Notes: generated by a model from the letters alone, not told the origin. A stretch of 64,000 nt of DNA from Tragulus kanchil (GCA_022376925.1 JAIOJX010000027.1:16881471-16945470); one strand, 5' to 3'; positions 1-12,800 are shown, counted from the first letter of the stretch. Program-made: numbers and translations.

Positions 1-784
1 GCCGGCGCTTCCCTCGGAGGGACACGCCTCCGGTCGCCCCTGCTGCTTGGATCGGAGGCAGCCTAACGCTTGCGCTGTGGTTTATGAAACAAGGCGGGGG
101 AGTGGTTTTTTGCTTTTTGTTTTTTAAAGTAACTATTTTATTTTTATTATTATTTTTTTAAAGATTTATTTATTTTTTATTATTGGTGGGGGTGGGGTGG
201 GGAGGGAGGGGAGCAGGCGGGCCACTTCCACTGGTCTTTCATTTATCTATTTTCATCCACCTTTGTTCTTTGTTCCGTGTGGGCCTCCCATTGCGGTGGC
301 CACTGTCGTCGCAGAGCGCCGGCTCTGGGCTCACGCGCCCCAGAGCTCCCGCTCGGTAATTGGACACATGGGTCCAGCCGCTCCGCGGCACGTGGGATCT
401 TCCCAGGCCAGGGATCGAACTGGCGCCCCTTGCACTGCAAGGCGGTGTCCTTACCTACTGGACCACCAGGGGAAGCCCGCGGGGGAGTGTTTTATGTGAT
501 GGCAAGTTCTCATGTACCAGCGTTCACGCGTTTTAAGGAAAAAAAAAAAAGTTTTCTTACTAGAATGTCATCATGATGGAGCTATCTTCATGCTGGACAA
601 TTGTTAATTTCCACTTTGTTTTGAGGAATGTTCTAGACGTATAGACACATTGCTCTCTTTCCCAAAGGCCTTCCGCAGCTGTGGTGTTTGCAAGTGGCCA
701 GACGTGACTCATTCCTTTCAGATACAGCCGCAGACATTTTAATAATGAAAAAATCATCTCGCTCCATTTTAAAACCATTTTCAG
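1..784. repeat. tandem duplication 1, left copy (cut by window edge)
   Basis: Nearly identical to 1116-1902 (offset 1,115-1,118, changing at an A-run). Intergenic, contains a G-rich-tailed SINE. Likely assembly duplicate. Confidence 0.9.
105..478 (-). mobile_element. tRNA-derived SINE with G-rich 3' segment
   Basis: Minus-strand SINE: tRNA-like head with B-box-like GTTCGATCCC at its right end, body, then a C-rich (G-rich on plus) segment and A/T-rich tail at its left. Flanked by an 11-bp target-site duplication gcgggggagtg (94-104 and 479-489), so the insertion is fairly young. Confidence 0.88.
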
Positions 785-1115
785 GTCACTTCAGGAAGAG
801 CCCAAGTGGTTTGTTTTCCTTCCAGGGTTTATCAAAAATGTATAGGTTCAGACCCAAGCCTATTCTGAGTTGGAGAAGGCCCACAATAGGTCAGACTCAG
901 AGGCGAGTAAGTTTAAAGCAAACAGTACTGGGAAGATGTTCTTTGATCGGTCTCTTTGTATTTATCCCAAGCCTGTGAAATGGCTCGTTCTCCTCTTGAC
1001 CTTGCATAGGCTCACTTGGCACATTGCGCAAACTGCAGAAGCGCCCTCGTGGGAGAAAGCGCTCGACCGCTGACTCAGAAACGTGCAGGCCGCGCGCTGA
1101 TAGCGCTGCCGGCGG
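784..1115. other. intergenic sequence, nothing recognised
   Basis: Single-copy stretch between the copies of duplication 1. I see no exon, RNA gene or repeat family in it. Confidence 0.5.
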
Positions 1116-1902
1116 GCCGGCGCTTCCCTCGGAGGGACACGCCTCCGGTCGCCCCTGCTGCTTGGATCGGAGGCAGCCTAACGCTTGCGCTGTGGTTTAT
1201 GAAACAAGGCGGGGGAGTGGTTTTTTGCTTTTTGTTTTTTAAAGTAACTATTTTATTTTTATTATTATTTTTTTAAAGATTTATTTATTTTTTATTATTG
1301 GTGGGGGTGGGGTGGGGAGGGAGGGGAGCAGGCGGGCCACTTCCACTGGTCTTTCATTTATCTATTTTCATCCACCTTTGTTCTTTGTTCCGTGTGGGCC
1401 TCCCATTGCGGTGGCCACTGTCGTCGCAGAGCGCCGGCTCTGGGCTCACGCGCCCCAGAGCTCCCGCTCGGTAATTGGACACATGGGTCCAGCCGCTCCG
1501 CGGCACGTGGGATCTTCCCAGGCCAGGGATCGAACTGGCGCCCCTTGCACTGCAAGGCGGTGTCCTTACCTACTGGACCACCAGGGGAAGCCCGCGGGGG
1601 AGTGTTTTATGTGATGGCAAGTTCTCATGTACCAGCGTTCACGCGTTTTAAGGAAAAAAAAAAAAAAAGTTTTCTTACTAGAATGTCATCATGATGGAGC
1701 TATCTTCATGCTGGACAATTGTTAATTTCCACTTTGTTTTGAGGAATGTTCTAGACGTATAGACACATTGCTCTCTTTCCCAAAGGCCTTCCGCAGCTGT
1801 GGTGTTTGCAAGTGGCCAGACGTGACTCATTCCTTTCAGATACAGCCGCAGACATTTTAATAATGAAAAAATCATCTCGCTCCATTTTAAAACCATTTTC
1901 AG
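1116..1902. repeat. tandem duplication 1, right copy
   Basis: Partner of 1-784; the sequences part at the bases after ccattttcag. Likely assembly duplicate. Confidence 0.9.
1220..1593 (-). mobile_element. tRNA-derived SINE with G-rich 3' segment (duplicate copy)
   Basis: Same element and target-site duplication as at 105-478, inside tandem duplication 1. Confidence 0.88.
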
Positions 1903-2103
1903 AACAGTGTAGCATTTTACGTGTGCCTAAACTTTTGTCCGTTTTTCCTTTTCTCACTGTGTGTTTCCTCGGCACGGCTGTCTTAGTTTCCCGTCTTTTC
2001 TTTTCTCTTTTCTCATCCATGTCCTAATAGACTGGTTGGACTTTGTTTTCATTGTAACCTGCCTCACCTCCTTTCATCAGGATGAAGTAAAGCGAGGTGC
2101 CCG

Positions 2104-2300
2104 TCACCCCATCATGCCCAACTCTTTGCACCCCATGGACTGTAGCCTGCAAGGCTCCTCTCTCCATGGGATTCTCCAGGCAGGAACACTGGAGTGGGTG
2201 GCCATTCCCTTCTCCAAGGGATCTTCCCAACCCAGGGATCGAACCCAGGTCTTCTGCATTGTAGGCATATTCTTTACTGTCTGAGCCACCAGAGAAGCCC
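2104..2300 (-). mobile_element. Bov-tA-type SINE
   Basis: Ruminant SINE in reverse: ccccatggactgtagcctgc through gagccaccagagaagccc, with the tRNA-like promoter end at 2300. Well conserved. Confidence 0.93.
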
Positions 2301-2746
2301 AAACAAGCTGAGATGATATGAATAATTAATAAGTGAGACTATTATATTCAGCAATGTGATCATTTTCCTTTATTTTGAAAAAAATTTAAAACGTTTTGGA
2401 TGTGGAACATTTTTAAAGTCTTTATTGAATCTGTCACCATATCAATTTCGTTTTTTTATATTTTGGTTTTTTGGCTTCAAGAAATGTGGAATCTTAGTGC
2501 TCTGTATAACATCATAAGAAAACAGAAAACAAAAACGTTACAAATTGTAAGATGTGTTTTTTTTTACAGAACTTTCCTCAACTTGATCATTCAGATTCTC
2601 GCTACAGTCATTTTAACAGGTTTCAAATTTCCTGTATCGTTTTTCCAAGATGAAACGTGGACGGTACAGTCTGAGAACTGAGAAGCGACAGAAAGGGAAC
2701 CAGTAAACTAAGAACAGGTGGAAAGACAGGACTCACAAAAAGCAAG
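2301..2746. other. AT-rich intergenic sequence
   Basis: AT-rich with no recognisable gene or repeat. Confidence 0.5.
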
Positions 2747-2970
2747 ACTGTGCTGCTGGCCAATCATCTGATTCCATTTCCCCTACAAGGAACCATCAGC
2801 CTTACGTCTTCCACTGGAGCCCCCCAGGCGCCTCCGTCCGTGGGATTTCCCAGGCAAGACCACAGCAGTGGACTGCCATTTCCTTCTCCAAGGGACCTTC
2901 TCGACCCCAGGATCGAACCCGCGCCTCCTGCATTGCATGTGGATTCTTTACCACAGAGTCACCAGCCTGC
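2747..2970 (-). mobile_element. Bov-tA-type SINE, diverged
   Basis: Reverse-oriented SINE recognised by the tggactgccatttccttctc and ggatcgaacccgcgcctcct blocks; older than the copy at 2104. Confidence 0.85.
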
Positions 2971-3089
2971 TTAAAAAGACAGGAAAACAGCTACAGTTTT
3001 AAAGGTCGGAGAAAGAAAATTAACTTCTGTATCATCTTAATAAACATAAAACTTCCATAATAAATGCATCTTGAAATCTGCTTCTGCAT

Positions 3090-3612
3090 GAAACGCGGGG
3101 TTCAGCTGTGGCTTGCCGGGCCAGCCGGCAGTCAAACAGGTCCTGAAGAGTGGCAGATAGGCTAAGAAAAGAAAGAAGGACAGAAAAGATGGGGTTGAGA
3201 GGGACAGCAAGAAGGCAGACAACTCTACAGGTTGCTGACAAGTTGCTGACAAGTTTATTGAATTCGCTCATCCCTTTTATACTTCACCCAACAAGCAATT
3301 GTGTACACGTGCTTTAGAGGCCAGGTGTCTATCATTACAATGGTTCTGGGTCATAATGCCCCTCAAGCCCTTTTCACCTGTAAAGAGGCTCCAGGTGTTC
3401 TTTATGATAGCTAAGGAACGTCTTCACAACACCTGGGGTGGCGGGACAGAGAGCTATGCTGTTATCAGCCCCTGTTGCCAGGGCAGCTCCCAGGGCTATG
3501 TTTCCTTAAAGGAAACCCCTTGAAACAGGGCAGCTCCCCGCAGTGGCTCAGAGGCCACCTGCTCCGCTGGGCTTCACTGCTCCGACCTCATGCCTTAGTC
3601 CCATCGTCTGTC
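3090..3612 (-). mobile_element. probable endogenous retrovirus solo LTR
   Basis: On the minus strand a TATAAAAGG box (3273-3281) is followed about 20 bp later by AATAAA (3254-3259) and then a pyrimidine-rich stretch, the compact promoter plus polyadenylation layout of a short-R retroviral LTR. No retroviral coding sequence is seen beside it. Edges are approximate: TG/CA ends are plausible near 3612 and 3090, but I found no target-site duplication. It lies about 100 bp past the ABCA9 stop in the same orientation. Confidence 0.55.
3254..3259 (-). terminator. candidate polyadenylation signal AATAAA
   Basis: AATAAA on the minus strand, about 460 nt past the ABCA9 stop codon and inside the probable LTR. 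It could end the LTR transcript, the ABCA9 transcript, or both; no downstream cleavage site can be confirmed. Confidence 0.4.
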
Positions 3613-3716
3613 ACATTACTGAGAAAAACAATGTTTCAAAAGCATTTTTGAAACTGTATCTGAGCCCAGGTATATTAGCGCTATAAACTATGATCTTAAA
3701 GTCAGGCGTTTGGGCT

Positions 3717-3812
3717 TTAAGGCTCTTCCTGCAGGAGCTTCCACTGCATGGAGAGATCAACTTCCTCTTCCAGGTCGTCCTGCTCTTGCTCCTGGCACAG
3801 TTCCAGAAACAC
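3717..3812 (-). CDS. ABCA9: ABCA9 window exon 35 (terminal coding exon, copy 1)
   Basis: Acceptor gctgcag, then [31 protein letters not shown] and a TAA stop at 3717-3719. The length and the end KLLQEEP match what I recall for ABCA9 and ABCA8. The 3' UTR continues leftward into the probable LTR. Confidence 0.93.
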   Translation of the reverse strand: MFLELCQEQEQDDLEEEVDLSMQWKLLQEEP

Positions 3813-6800
3813 CTGCAGCAACAGAAGAGTGAGGACAAAGAGATGGCATCCACTGCCCGCTGCAGCTCCAGGCGTGAGCAGAGTGGACACAGCCATTCCG
3901 GCTTTACACTCCGTGAAGAGGGAAGTGACACTGTTACTTGCTCGGTCACGTCTGACTCATTGTGACCCCCCGGACTGCAGCCTACCAGGCTCCTCTGTCC
4001 ACACTGGAGTGGGCCGTCATTCCCTTCTCCAGGGAACCCTCCTGACCCAGGAATCGAACCTGGGTCTCCTGCCTTGGCAGGTGGAATCTTTACCACTGAG
4101 CCACCAGGGAAGGTGTGAAATCCATAAAGCGGACCCACCTGCTCCAGGGTGCACTGAGAGAGGCTGTACTCCTCCAGGTCGAAGTTCTGTTTAACTGCAG
4201 AAGGACGCACGTGTGTTAGGACTGCAAACGTCTTTCATGCCTCAAGTTTAACGAGTCATGTACAAAAATCACAGGCAGTCAAATGCACGTGTGGGGTGGG
4301 AAGGGGGCAAACGGAGGGAGAGCCCAGGGGAGAAGGGTCAGGGATCTACTTAGTAATGTTTGGGGATTATGCATACCTGTAAACAAGAAAACCCTGTAAA
4401 ACCTGTAACAATAACTCGCTGCACACCTGAAGCGAATGCAACATTGTAAAACAGATATACCCGAATTAAGAAAGAAAAGCACATGCACACAGATCCTAAA
4501 TATACAAGGTGAGGGAATGGACTTGGATTAGATACGGAAATGTAAATTCACCACAGGGTCTTCTCTCCCACAGTCTTAGCGGTTGGGCAGAGGGGTCCCA
4601 GGATCTATGTTTCCTTAAAGGAAACCCCTTGAAACAGGGCAGCTCCCGCAGTGGCTCAGAGGCCACCTGCTCCGCTGGGCTTCACTGCTCCGACCTCATG
4701 CCTTAGTCCCATCGTCTGTCACATTACTGAGAAAACAATGTTTCAAAAGCATTTTTGAAACTTCTGAGCCCAGGTATATTAGCGCTATAAACTATGATCT
4801 TAAAGTCAGGCGTTTGGGCTTTAAGGCTCTTCCTGCAGGAGCTTCCACTGCATGGAGAGATCAACTTCCTCTTCCAGGTCGTCCTGCTCTTGCTCCTGGC
4901 ACAGTTCCAGAAACACCTGCAGCAACAGAAGAGTGAGGACAAAGAGATGGCATCCACTGCCCGCTGCAGCTCCAGGCGTGAGCAGAGTGGACACAGCCAT
5001 TCCGGCTTTACACTCCGTGAAGAGGGAAGTGACACTGTTACTTGCTCGGTCACGTCTGACTCATTGTGACCCCCCGGACTGCAGCCTACCAGGCTCCTCT
5101 GTCCACACTGGAGTGGGCCGTCATTCCCTTCTCCAGGGAACCCTCCTGACCCAGGAATCGAACCTGGGTCTCCTGCCTTGGCAGGTGGAATCTTTACCAC
5201 TGAGCCACCAGGGAAGGTGTGAAATCCATAAAGCGGACCCACCTGCTCCAGGGTGCACTGAGAGAGGCTGTACTCCTCCAGGTCGAAGTTCTGTTTAACT
5301 GCAGAAGGACGCACGTGTGTTAGGACTGCAAACGTCTTTCATGCCTCAAGTTTAACGAGTCATGTACAAAAATCACAGGCAGTCAAATGCACGTGTGGGG
5401 TGGGAAGGGGGCAAACGGAGGGAGAGCCCAGGGGAGAAGGGTCAGGGATCTACTTAGTAATGTTTGGGGATTATGCATACCTGTAAACAAGAAAACCCTG
5501 TAAAAACCTGTAACAATAACTTCGCTGCACACCTGAAGCGAATGCAACATTGTAAAACAGATATACCCGAATTAAGAAAGAAAAGCACATGCACACAGAT
5601 CCTAAATATACAAGGTGAGGGAATGGACTTGGATTAGATACGGAAATGTAAATTCACCACAGGGTCTTCTCTCCCACAGTCTTAGCGGTTGGGCAGAGGG
5701 GTCCCAGGACTGAGGACAGCACCAGGGGCTCAGGACGGCTGTGCAGGGTGACCAGCGCTCGGCACCCTCCCCCAGCTGCTCTCCACTCCAGAGCCTGACC
5801 CAAGAGGCCTCTCCGGGCGGCTTCTGCCCGTGGAAGACCCAGGAGGCGGGACAGTGGCGAGAGGCGATGGTCTTTATCCTTCCCTTCCGCCTTGACGCCA
5901 GCTGTCTCCCGTGATTCAAGGTCCCTGCTTCCCTCAAGGTGGCGAATTCTGCCCGGCTCTGCTCCCAGGCTCCACTCACGGCTTCCTCCCTTTGTCGCTT
6001 CGGACCAAGAATGGGCGCACGGGGGTGCCGTGTCCAGCCTCGGGGAACTGCACTGTTCCTTGCACCTTGCCAAAGGGCCCTTTGTAAACAGATTCCTGGG
6101 ATTATCTTTCTTTAAAGTTCTAGTTTTAATTAATTAATTTGATTTTTGGCTGCATGTGGGGTCTTCCCTGACCAGGGATCAGACCTGTGCCCCAGGCGCT
6201 GGAAGTGGAATCCTAACCAATGGACTGCCGGGGAAGTCTGGAACTATCCTGTTTGACTGCCTGTTACCCACGTGAACTGTGACTGAGACCCCAGACAGGT
6301 GAATACGTAAGAGAGAACAGGCACCAGTGGCCAGGCGAGCCTGCAGAGTAAAGGTTTCTCTTGGGCTGTCACCAGACTGTGCAGGATGGTCACCATCATC
6401 CCAGTCCTCCGGAAGACCTTGTCTTTGTCGTTCGGTCGCTCAGTTGTATCCGGCTCTTTGGGACCCCAAGGAATGCGGCCTTCGACGCCCCTTTGTCCAT
6501 GGGAGTCTCTAGGCAAGACTACTGGAATGCGTAGGCATTTCCGCCTCTAGGGGATCTTTCTGACCCAAGGGTTGAACCTGCGTCTCTTGCACTGACAGGC
6601 GGATTCTTCGCATGCCATTTTGGGTTTTTTTGGCTCAAGTCATTGTTTTTATTTTTCATCCATCTTTATTCCCTGGCCTGTGTGGGCCTCCTGTCACAGT
6701 GGCCTCTCTCGTTTCAGAGCACCGGCTCTGGGTGCATGCGCTCCAGAGCTCTGGCTTGGTAATTGGATGCATCGGTCCAGCCGCTCCGCGGCACGTGGGA

Positions 6801-9800
6801 TCTTCCCAGGCCAGGGATCGAACCGGTGCCCCTTGCACTGCAAGGCGGTGTCCTTACCCACTGGACCACCAGGGAAGACCAATCTGTGATCTTTGATGTT
6901 ACTATTATAAAAAAGATTATGACTCATTGAAGGCTCAGCTGGAAGTTATCATTTTTTATCAACAAAATACTCTAAATTCTGGTAGCTACATAGGTTTTTA
7001 GAGATAATGCTATTGTGCACTTAGTAAACTACGCACAGTGTCAACATCATGTTTTTGATGTGAACCATTTTAAAGTCTTGACTGAATTTATTACAATACT
7101 CCTTCTGTCTTATGCTTTGGTTTCCTGGCTACAAAGCAAGTGGGGTCTAAGCTCCCCGGCCAGGGATTAAACCTGCATCCCTTGCATTGAAAGGTGAAGT
7201 CTTCAGTACTAGACCACCAAGGAAGTCCCAAAAAGTCACTTTTATGTGCCCCGAGAAACCAAGAAGTTTGCAGGACTTGCTTAAGGCAATATTTGCTATA
7301 TTCTCAGGGTCTGGAAGCTAATGCACAGTATCTCCAAGGTCTGCCTGTGGCCCCAGAAGTTTCAGATCACTGGTTGAGACCCGCTGGTATGATATCACAG
7401 GCGTTTGCCCATGTAGCTAGTATGTGGTTTTATCAAGACGGGGAGGCTCTAGGATTCCCAAGGCTCTCGGTGGTCACGCTCACCTGCCTCTAAATTGAAG
7501 AAGGCCCGCGACAGAGGTCGCACGTCCTCCACAGGCAGCTTGTACACCATCAGGGAGGAGCACCTGGCGGGAGAGGGAGAGAGCTGAGTTCAGGTTTCAG
7601 CGGCGCGGCGGCTCGTGGATGCACGTCTAAGAAAGAGCGGCATGCTCGTCCAGGACTCGCTGGCGTTGACCCTTCTCCGCAGCGCTGGAGGCGGCTGTTG
7701 CATGAGGGCCTTTTGATCAATGAGAAGTAGATCTACTCGGGCAGAATGACCGGGAGACTCTTGAGAAAAGGCTGGCTTACCATACCAGCCGCGCGGCCCG
7801 GGGGTAGACCCTCAGCACCTCGCCCTGCAGGGCCCCTGCCCGCAGCGGGCTCTTCACCTTCATCTCCAGCAGGTAGTCTCTGCCGAACTTGCTCTTCAAG
7901 TGCTGGACGGAGCCGATGCACCTGGAGGGGAGAGGAGGAGGAGGCCAAGCAGAAGGGAGAGGGACATCTATCGCTGGTGACGTGGGGCGGCTTGGGGGCC
8001 GGAGGGGGGCCCGGGGACCAGGGCAGCCACCCTCTCCAGGTCCACGCAGAGGTCAGCGCGCGGGGAGACGACCTCCCTCGGAGCACACCTGGGCACCGAG
8101 CGTGGGCTCCGACGGGCACCTACCTCAGCCTTCCGGACACCAGGATGGCCACGCGGTCGCACACGGCCTCGGCCTCGGCCATGTCGTGGGTGGTCAGCAG
8201 AGCGCCCCGCTCCTTGTTTCTAAAGGCGGCCGCCCGAGACAAAGCAAGTGGGGTCTAAGCTCCCCGGCCAGGGATTAAACCTGCATCCCTTGCATTGAAA
8301 GGTGAAGTCTTCAGTACTAGACCACCAAGGAAGTCCCAAAAAGTCACTTTTATGTGCCCCGAGAAACCAAGAAGTTTGCAGGACTTGCTTAAGGCAATAT
8401 TTGCTATATTCTCAGGGTCTGGAAGCTAATGCACAGTATCTCCAAGGTCTGCCTGTGGCCCCAGAAGTTTCAGATCACTGGTTGAGACCCGCTGGTATGA
8501 TATCACAGGCGTTTGCCCATGTAGCTAGTATGTGGTTTTATCAAGACGGGGAGGCTCTAGGATTCCCAAGGCTCTCGGTGGTCACGCTCACCTGCCTCTA
8601 AATTGAAGAAGGCCCGCGACAGAGGTCGCACGTCCTCCACAGGCAGCTTGTACACCATCAGGGAGGAGCACCTGGCGGGAGAGGGAGAGAGCTGAGTTCA
8701 GGTTTCAGCGGCGCGGCGGCTCGTGGATGCACGTCTAAGAAAGAGCGGCATGCTCGTCCAGGACTCGCTGGCGTTGACCCTTCTCCGCAGCGCTGGAGGC
8801 GGCTGTTGCATGAGGGCCTTTTGATCAATGAGAAGTAGATCTACTCGGGCAGAATGACCGGGAGACTCTTGAGAAAAGGCTGGCTTACCTTTCCTGCCGC
8901 GCGGCCCGGGGGAAGACCCTCAGCACCTCGCCGTGCAGGGCCCCTGCCCGCAGCGGGCTCTTCACCTTCATCTCCAGCAGGTAGTCTCTGCCGAACTTGC
9001 TCTTCAAGTGCTGGACGGAGCCGATGCACCTGGAGGGGAGAGGAGGAGGAGGCCAAGCAGAAGGGAGAGGGACATCTATCGCTGGTGACGTGGGGCGGCT
9101 GGGGGCCGGAGGGGGGCCCGGGGACCAGGGCAGCCACCCTCTCCAGGTCCACGCAGAGGTCAGCGCGCGGGGAGACGACCTCCCTCGGAGCACACCTGGG
9201 CACCGAGCGTGGGCTCCGACGGGCACCTACCTCAGCCTTCCGGACACCAGGATGGCCACGCGGTCGCACACGGCCTCGGCCTCGGCCATGTCGTGGGTGG
9301 TCAGCAGAGCGCCCCGCTCCTTGTTTCTAAAGGCGGCCCGGATCACCTGCCTGAAGCGAGGCCGAGGAAAGTAAGTGTCAACTACCGGCCACGCTCTAGG
9401 CAATGTGAGAATAATTTTAAAAGAGGTTTCCATCTGCACTTATGAGACAAATAGCAAATTCAGATTAGCCAAAGAAAGGAGTTTCAGAAGAACAACAAAC
9501 ATAGAAATAACCAGGCAAACGGTGTCCACGCAGAGCACGGCTTGAGCTGAAAGTAGGCGCCGACAGAGATATGAACTTGCTTAGAAACATGCTGCATTCC
9601 AAGAATATTTACGAGAAGGCAGTAGGAAGGAAAGATGAGGAGACCTCATGTAAAAGCAGGACAATAATGACATTTCAGAAAATTTCCAAAGTTATTAAAG
9701 AATACATGAGTAAAATCTATAAAATGTTTTGAATCACTGTGTTATATACCTGAAACTAATGTGATATTGTGAATCAACTACACTTTAACAAAAAAAGTTT

Positions 9801-12800
9801 AATAAAATAAAATGATTTGCATGTCGAAAAAGCAAATACATTGGAATTTATTCTTCCCTCCATAAGAACTGTCTATCAGTGATGTTGCAAAAATGTTAAA
9901 CTCAATAATAAGTTGATCTGACTAAATATGAAAATGAGCCTTGCATACTTGGAAGAGCTAAGACGGAAATGAAACTTTTAGAGTGAGCATTGAATTACAA
10001 TTATCTTTTCTCCTTAATAAGTAAGAACTGGCTGTGATACAACAACAGGATTTTTTCCTTATTTTTTCTCTCTTTTTTGGCAACGTGGAAATCTTTCACT
10101 TAATAAACAACATTTTAATTGTTTTCCTTTTTTTACTCAAGGACATTGTTGTTAGTGTGAAATTGCAGCCTTTCAAATGACAACTGCAAAGCAGTTGCTT
10201 GGGTTCATTTATTAAAGTGAGCCAAAGGGAAAAAACATCTTTTAGCACAAACAAAAAAATCACTGACTCTCAGCACTGGACCTGATATAATATAGAATCC
10301 CCTTTTGAAGACCAGTCATTACAGGGTAACACATGCACGTAGGGGTACTCCTGAGGCCCCTCACCACATCCGCAGCTGCCCCTCGGGGTCCATCCCCGTG
10401 GACGGCTCGTCCAGAAGCACCACGGCCGGGCTCCCCAGCACGCTCAGCGCGAAGCACAGCTGGAAGGAGAGGACCTCGTCGTCACGGACCCGCGGGCGCG
10501 GGCGCTGGGTGGGGGAAGCCCGGCCCGCCCTACCTTTCTCTTGGCGCCCTCGGGTAGGGCCTTGGCAGGGACCTTCAGCTGGTCCTGCAGCTCCAGCACG
10601 TCCGCCAGCCTGTGGGAGGCAGAGGGGGTCAAGCCCGCAGCGCCCCTGCTCGGGGAGGGTGCCCTGGGGAGCGTCAGCCAGTCGGAGCAGATGCCACAGC
10701 AGAGGACTTTGAAAGCGCTCCCAGAGGCATCACAACACTGCAGCTCACGAGGGCCTCTTAGGAACTCTCCACAGCAGCCAAGCTCATACTTGCTGATTCC
10801 TTTCTGTATTGGGGACAAGGGCCTACATGTGGTCCTACAAGGCCACATGTGGGTATATATCCAGAAAAGACAAAAACTCTAAATTTGAAAAGATACATGC
10901 CCCCCGGTGTTCACCGTGGCTATATTTACAATAGCCAGGACGTGGAAACAACTTAAGTGTCCATCAGTGGATAACTGGTTCAAAAAGATGCAGTTGTTGC
11001 TGCTGTTGGTTCGCTCAGTTGTGTCCAACCCCCTGTGACCCCATGGCCTGCAGCCCACCAGGCTTCCCTGTCCTTCACCATCCCCCAGAGCCTGCCCAGA
11101 CTCCTGTCCATTGAGTCAGGGATGCCGTCCAGCCATCTCGTCCTCGGTCGCCCCTCCTCCTCCTGCCCTCAGTCTTTCCCAGCGAGCTGGCTCTCTGCAT
11201 CAGGCAGCAGTCGAGTCCTGGAGTTTCAGCTTCAGCATCGGTCCTTCCAGTGGACCCTCAGGGTTGCTTTCCTTTAGGATGGACTGGTGTGATCCCCTTG
11301 CTCTCTAAGGAACTCTCAAGAGTCTTCTCCGGCACCACAGTTCAAACCCATCAGGTTTTTGGTGCTCAGCCTTCTCTATGGCCCCGCTCTCACACCTGTA
11401 CATGAGTACTAGAAAAACCATAGCTTTGACTATACAGACCTTGTGGGCAAAGCAATATCTCTGCTTTTTAATATGCTGTCTAGGTTTGTCATAGTTTTTC
11501 TTGCAAGGAGCAAGCATCTTTTAATTTCATGGCTGCAGTTACAGTTTGCAGTGATTTAGAGGTCCAAGAAAATAAAGTCTTAAATGAACAATGCCAAGAA
11601 GATGGGGGTACACATCAACAATGGACTATCACTCAGCCATGAAAAAGAACGAACCATTGTCATTTTCAACAGTGAAGACAGACCCAGAGGATCTTAACAC
11701 ATAGTGAAGTAAGTATAACGTCAATCAGCCAAAGGCAGATATTACCTGACGTCACTTACCTGTGGAATCCAAAAGACAATACAAATGATTCTATGCACAA
11801 GACAGAAACAGACTTATGGACACAGAAAGCAAAATTATGGTTACCCAAGGAGGGGTGGGAGGAGGGATAAGTTAGGTGCACGGGTTTAACAGACACACAC
11901 TATCCTACGTAAGATACAAAAGCCACAGGATTTACTGCACAGCACAGGTAACTATATTCAACACCTTTCAATGACCAACTATAAAAAAGAATCTGAAAAA
12001 AAATATATGACTGAATCACTCTCCCGTACACGTTAGACTCACACCGTATTGTAAATCAACTGTACATCAGTTAAGAGACAGTAACCCACAGCCTTTCCCT
12101 CTGCAGGCTTACAGTGGGAGGCAGCACTGAAACGGGTCTAGACGATCAACAAGCATGGAGCTGTCAGCGAGCCTCTCCCGCCCTCCATCTGGGTGACGGT
12201 GTCACAGCCCCGGGGGCAGGCGGGGCTCCTCACGCACCTGCTGATGGTGGCAGCGGCAGCTGCTTTCTGCAGTCCCTTCACGGCGGCCAGCACCTCCAGG
12301 TGCTCCCTCACCGTCAGGGTGGGCCACAGTGCGCTCTCCTGGGGGCAGTAGCCCAGGAACCCCAGGGGGGCCCCTCCGCGGCCCCCTGCTAGTAGCACCT
12401 GTAGACAAAAGGTCCCTCTCACATTCTGTCCAGAACCATGCGTGTTGGCACTGAGGGCTGATGCCAGCGGTGTCCTCTTACACGCATGGTGCCCAGAGTC
12501 CCGAAGCAGATACGTAATCCCTCAGCTCTGTGGAAAAGATGACTCAAACCTCAAAAAGCGTCTCCACATTGCTACAGGACAGGTTATGTGGCAGACACGC
12601 TATTACAGTTTAGACGTTAGACGTGTCACCAAGTCCATGATCAAATTCAAGGTTGCTTATATGGTTGACCAGTCGTTGCTGTTTAGTCGCTAAGTCATGC
12701 CCAGGCCTCTGGGAGCCCGTGGACTGTAGCCCGATAGGCTCCTCTGTCCATGAGAATGCCCAGGCAAGAATACTGGAGTGGGTAGCCATTTCCATCTCCA

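Larger units (their letters stand above)
3496..4603. repeat. tandem duplication 2, left copy
   Basis: Nearly identical to 4605-5709. Contains exons 34 and 35 and the 5' part of the LTR. Small homopolymer indels separate the copies. Confidence 0.92.
4605..5709. repeat. tandem duplication 2, right copy
   Basis: Partner of 3496-4603, joined to it with almost no spacer. Confidence 0.92.
7131..8231. repeat. tandem duplication 3, left copy
   Basis: Nearly identical to 8239-9338. Contains exons 33 and 32 and ends inside exon 31. A short unrelated filler (8232-8238) follows. Confidence 0.92.
8239..9338. repeat. tandem duplication 3, right copy
   Basis: Partner of 7131-8231; continues uninterrupted into the rest of exon 31. 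Confidence 0.92.

Noticed and set aside
105..478. Functional tRNA genes at the SINE heads
   Set aside because: B-box-like GTTCGATCCC motifs are present, but the heads are SINE promoters; no complete tRNA cloverleaf is apparent.
3611..4210. Minus-strand reading frame beginning in exon 34 and running on past its donor
   Set aside because: It reads through the donor into a reverse SINE. Exon 35, in a different frame, gives the expected VFLEL and KLLQEEP end.
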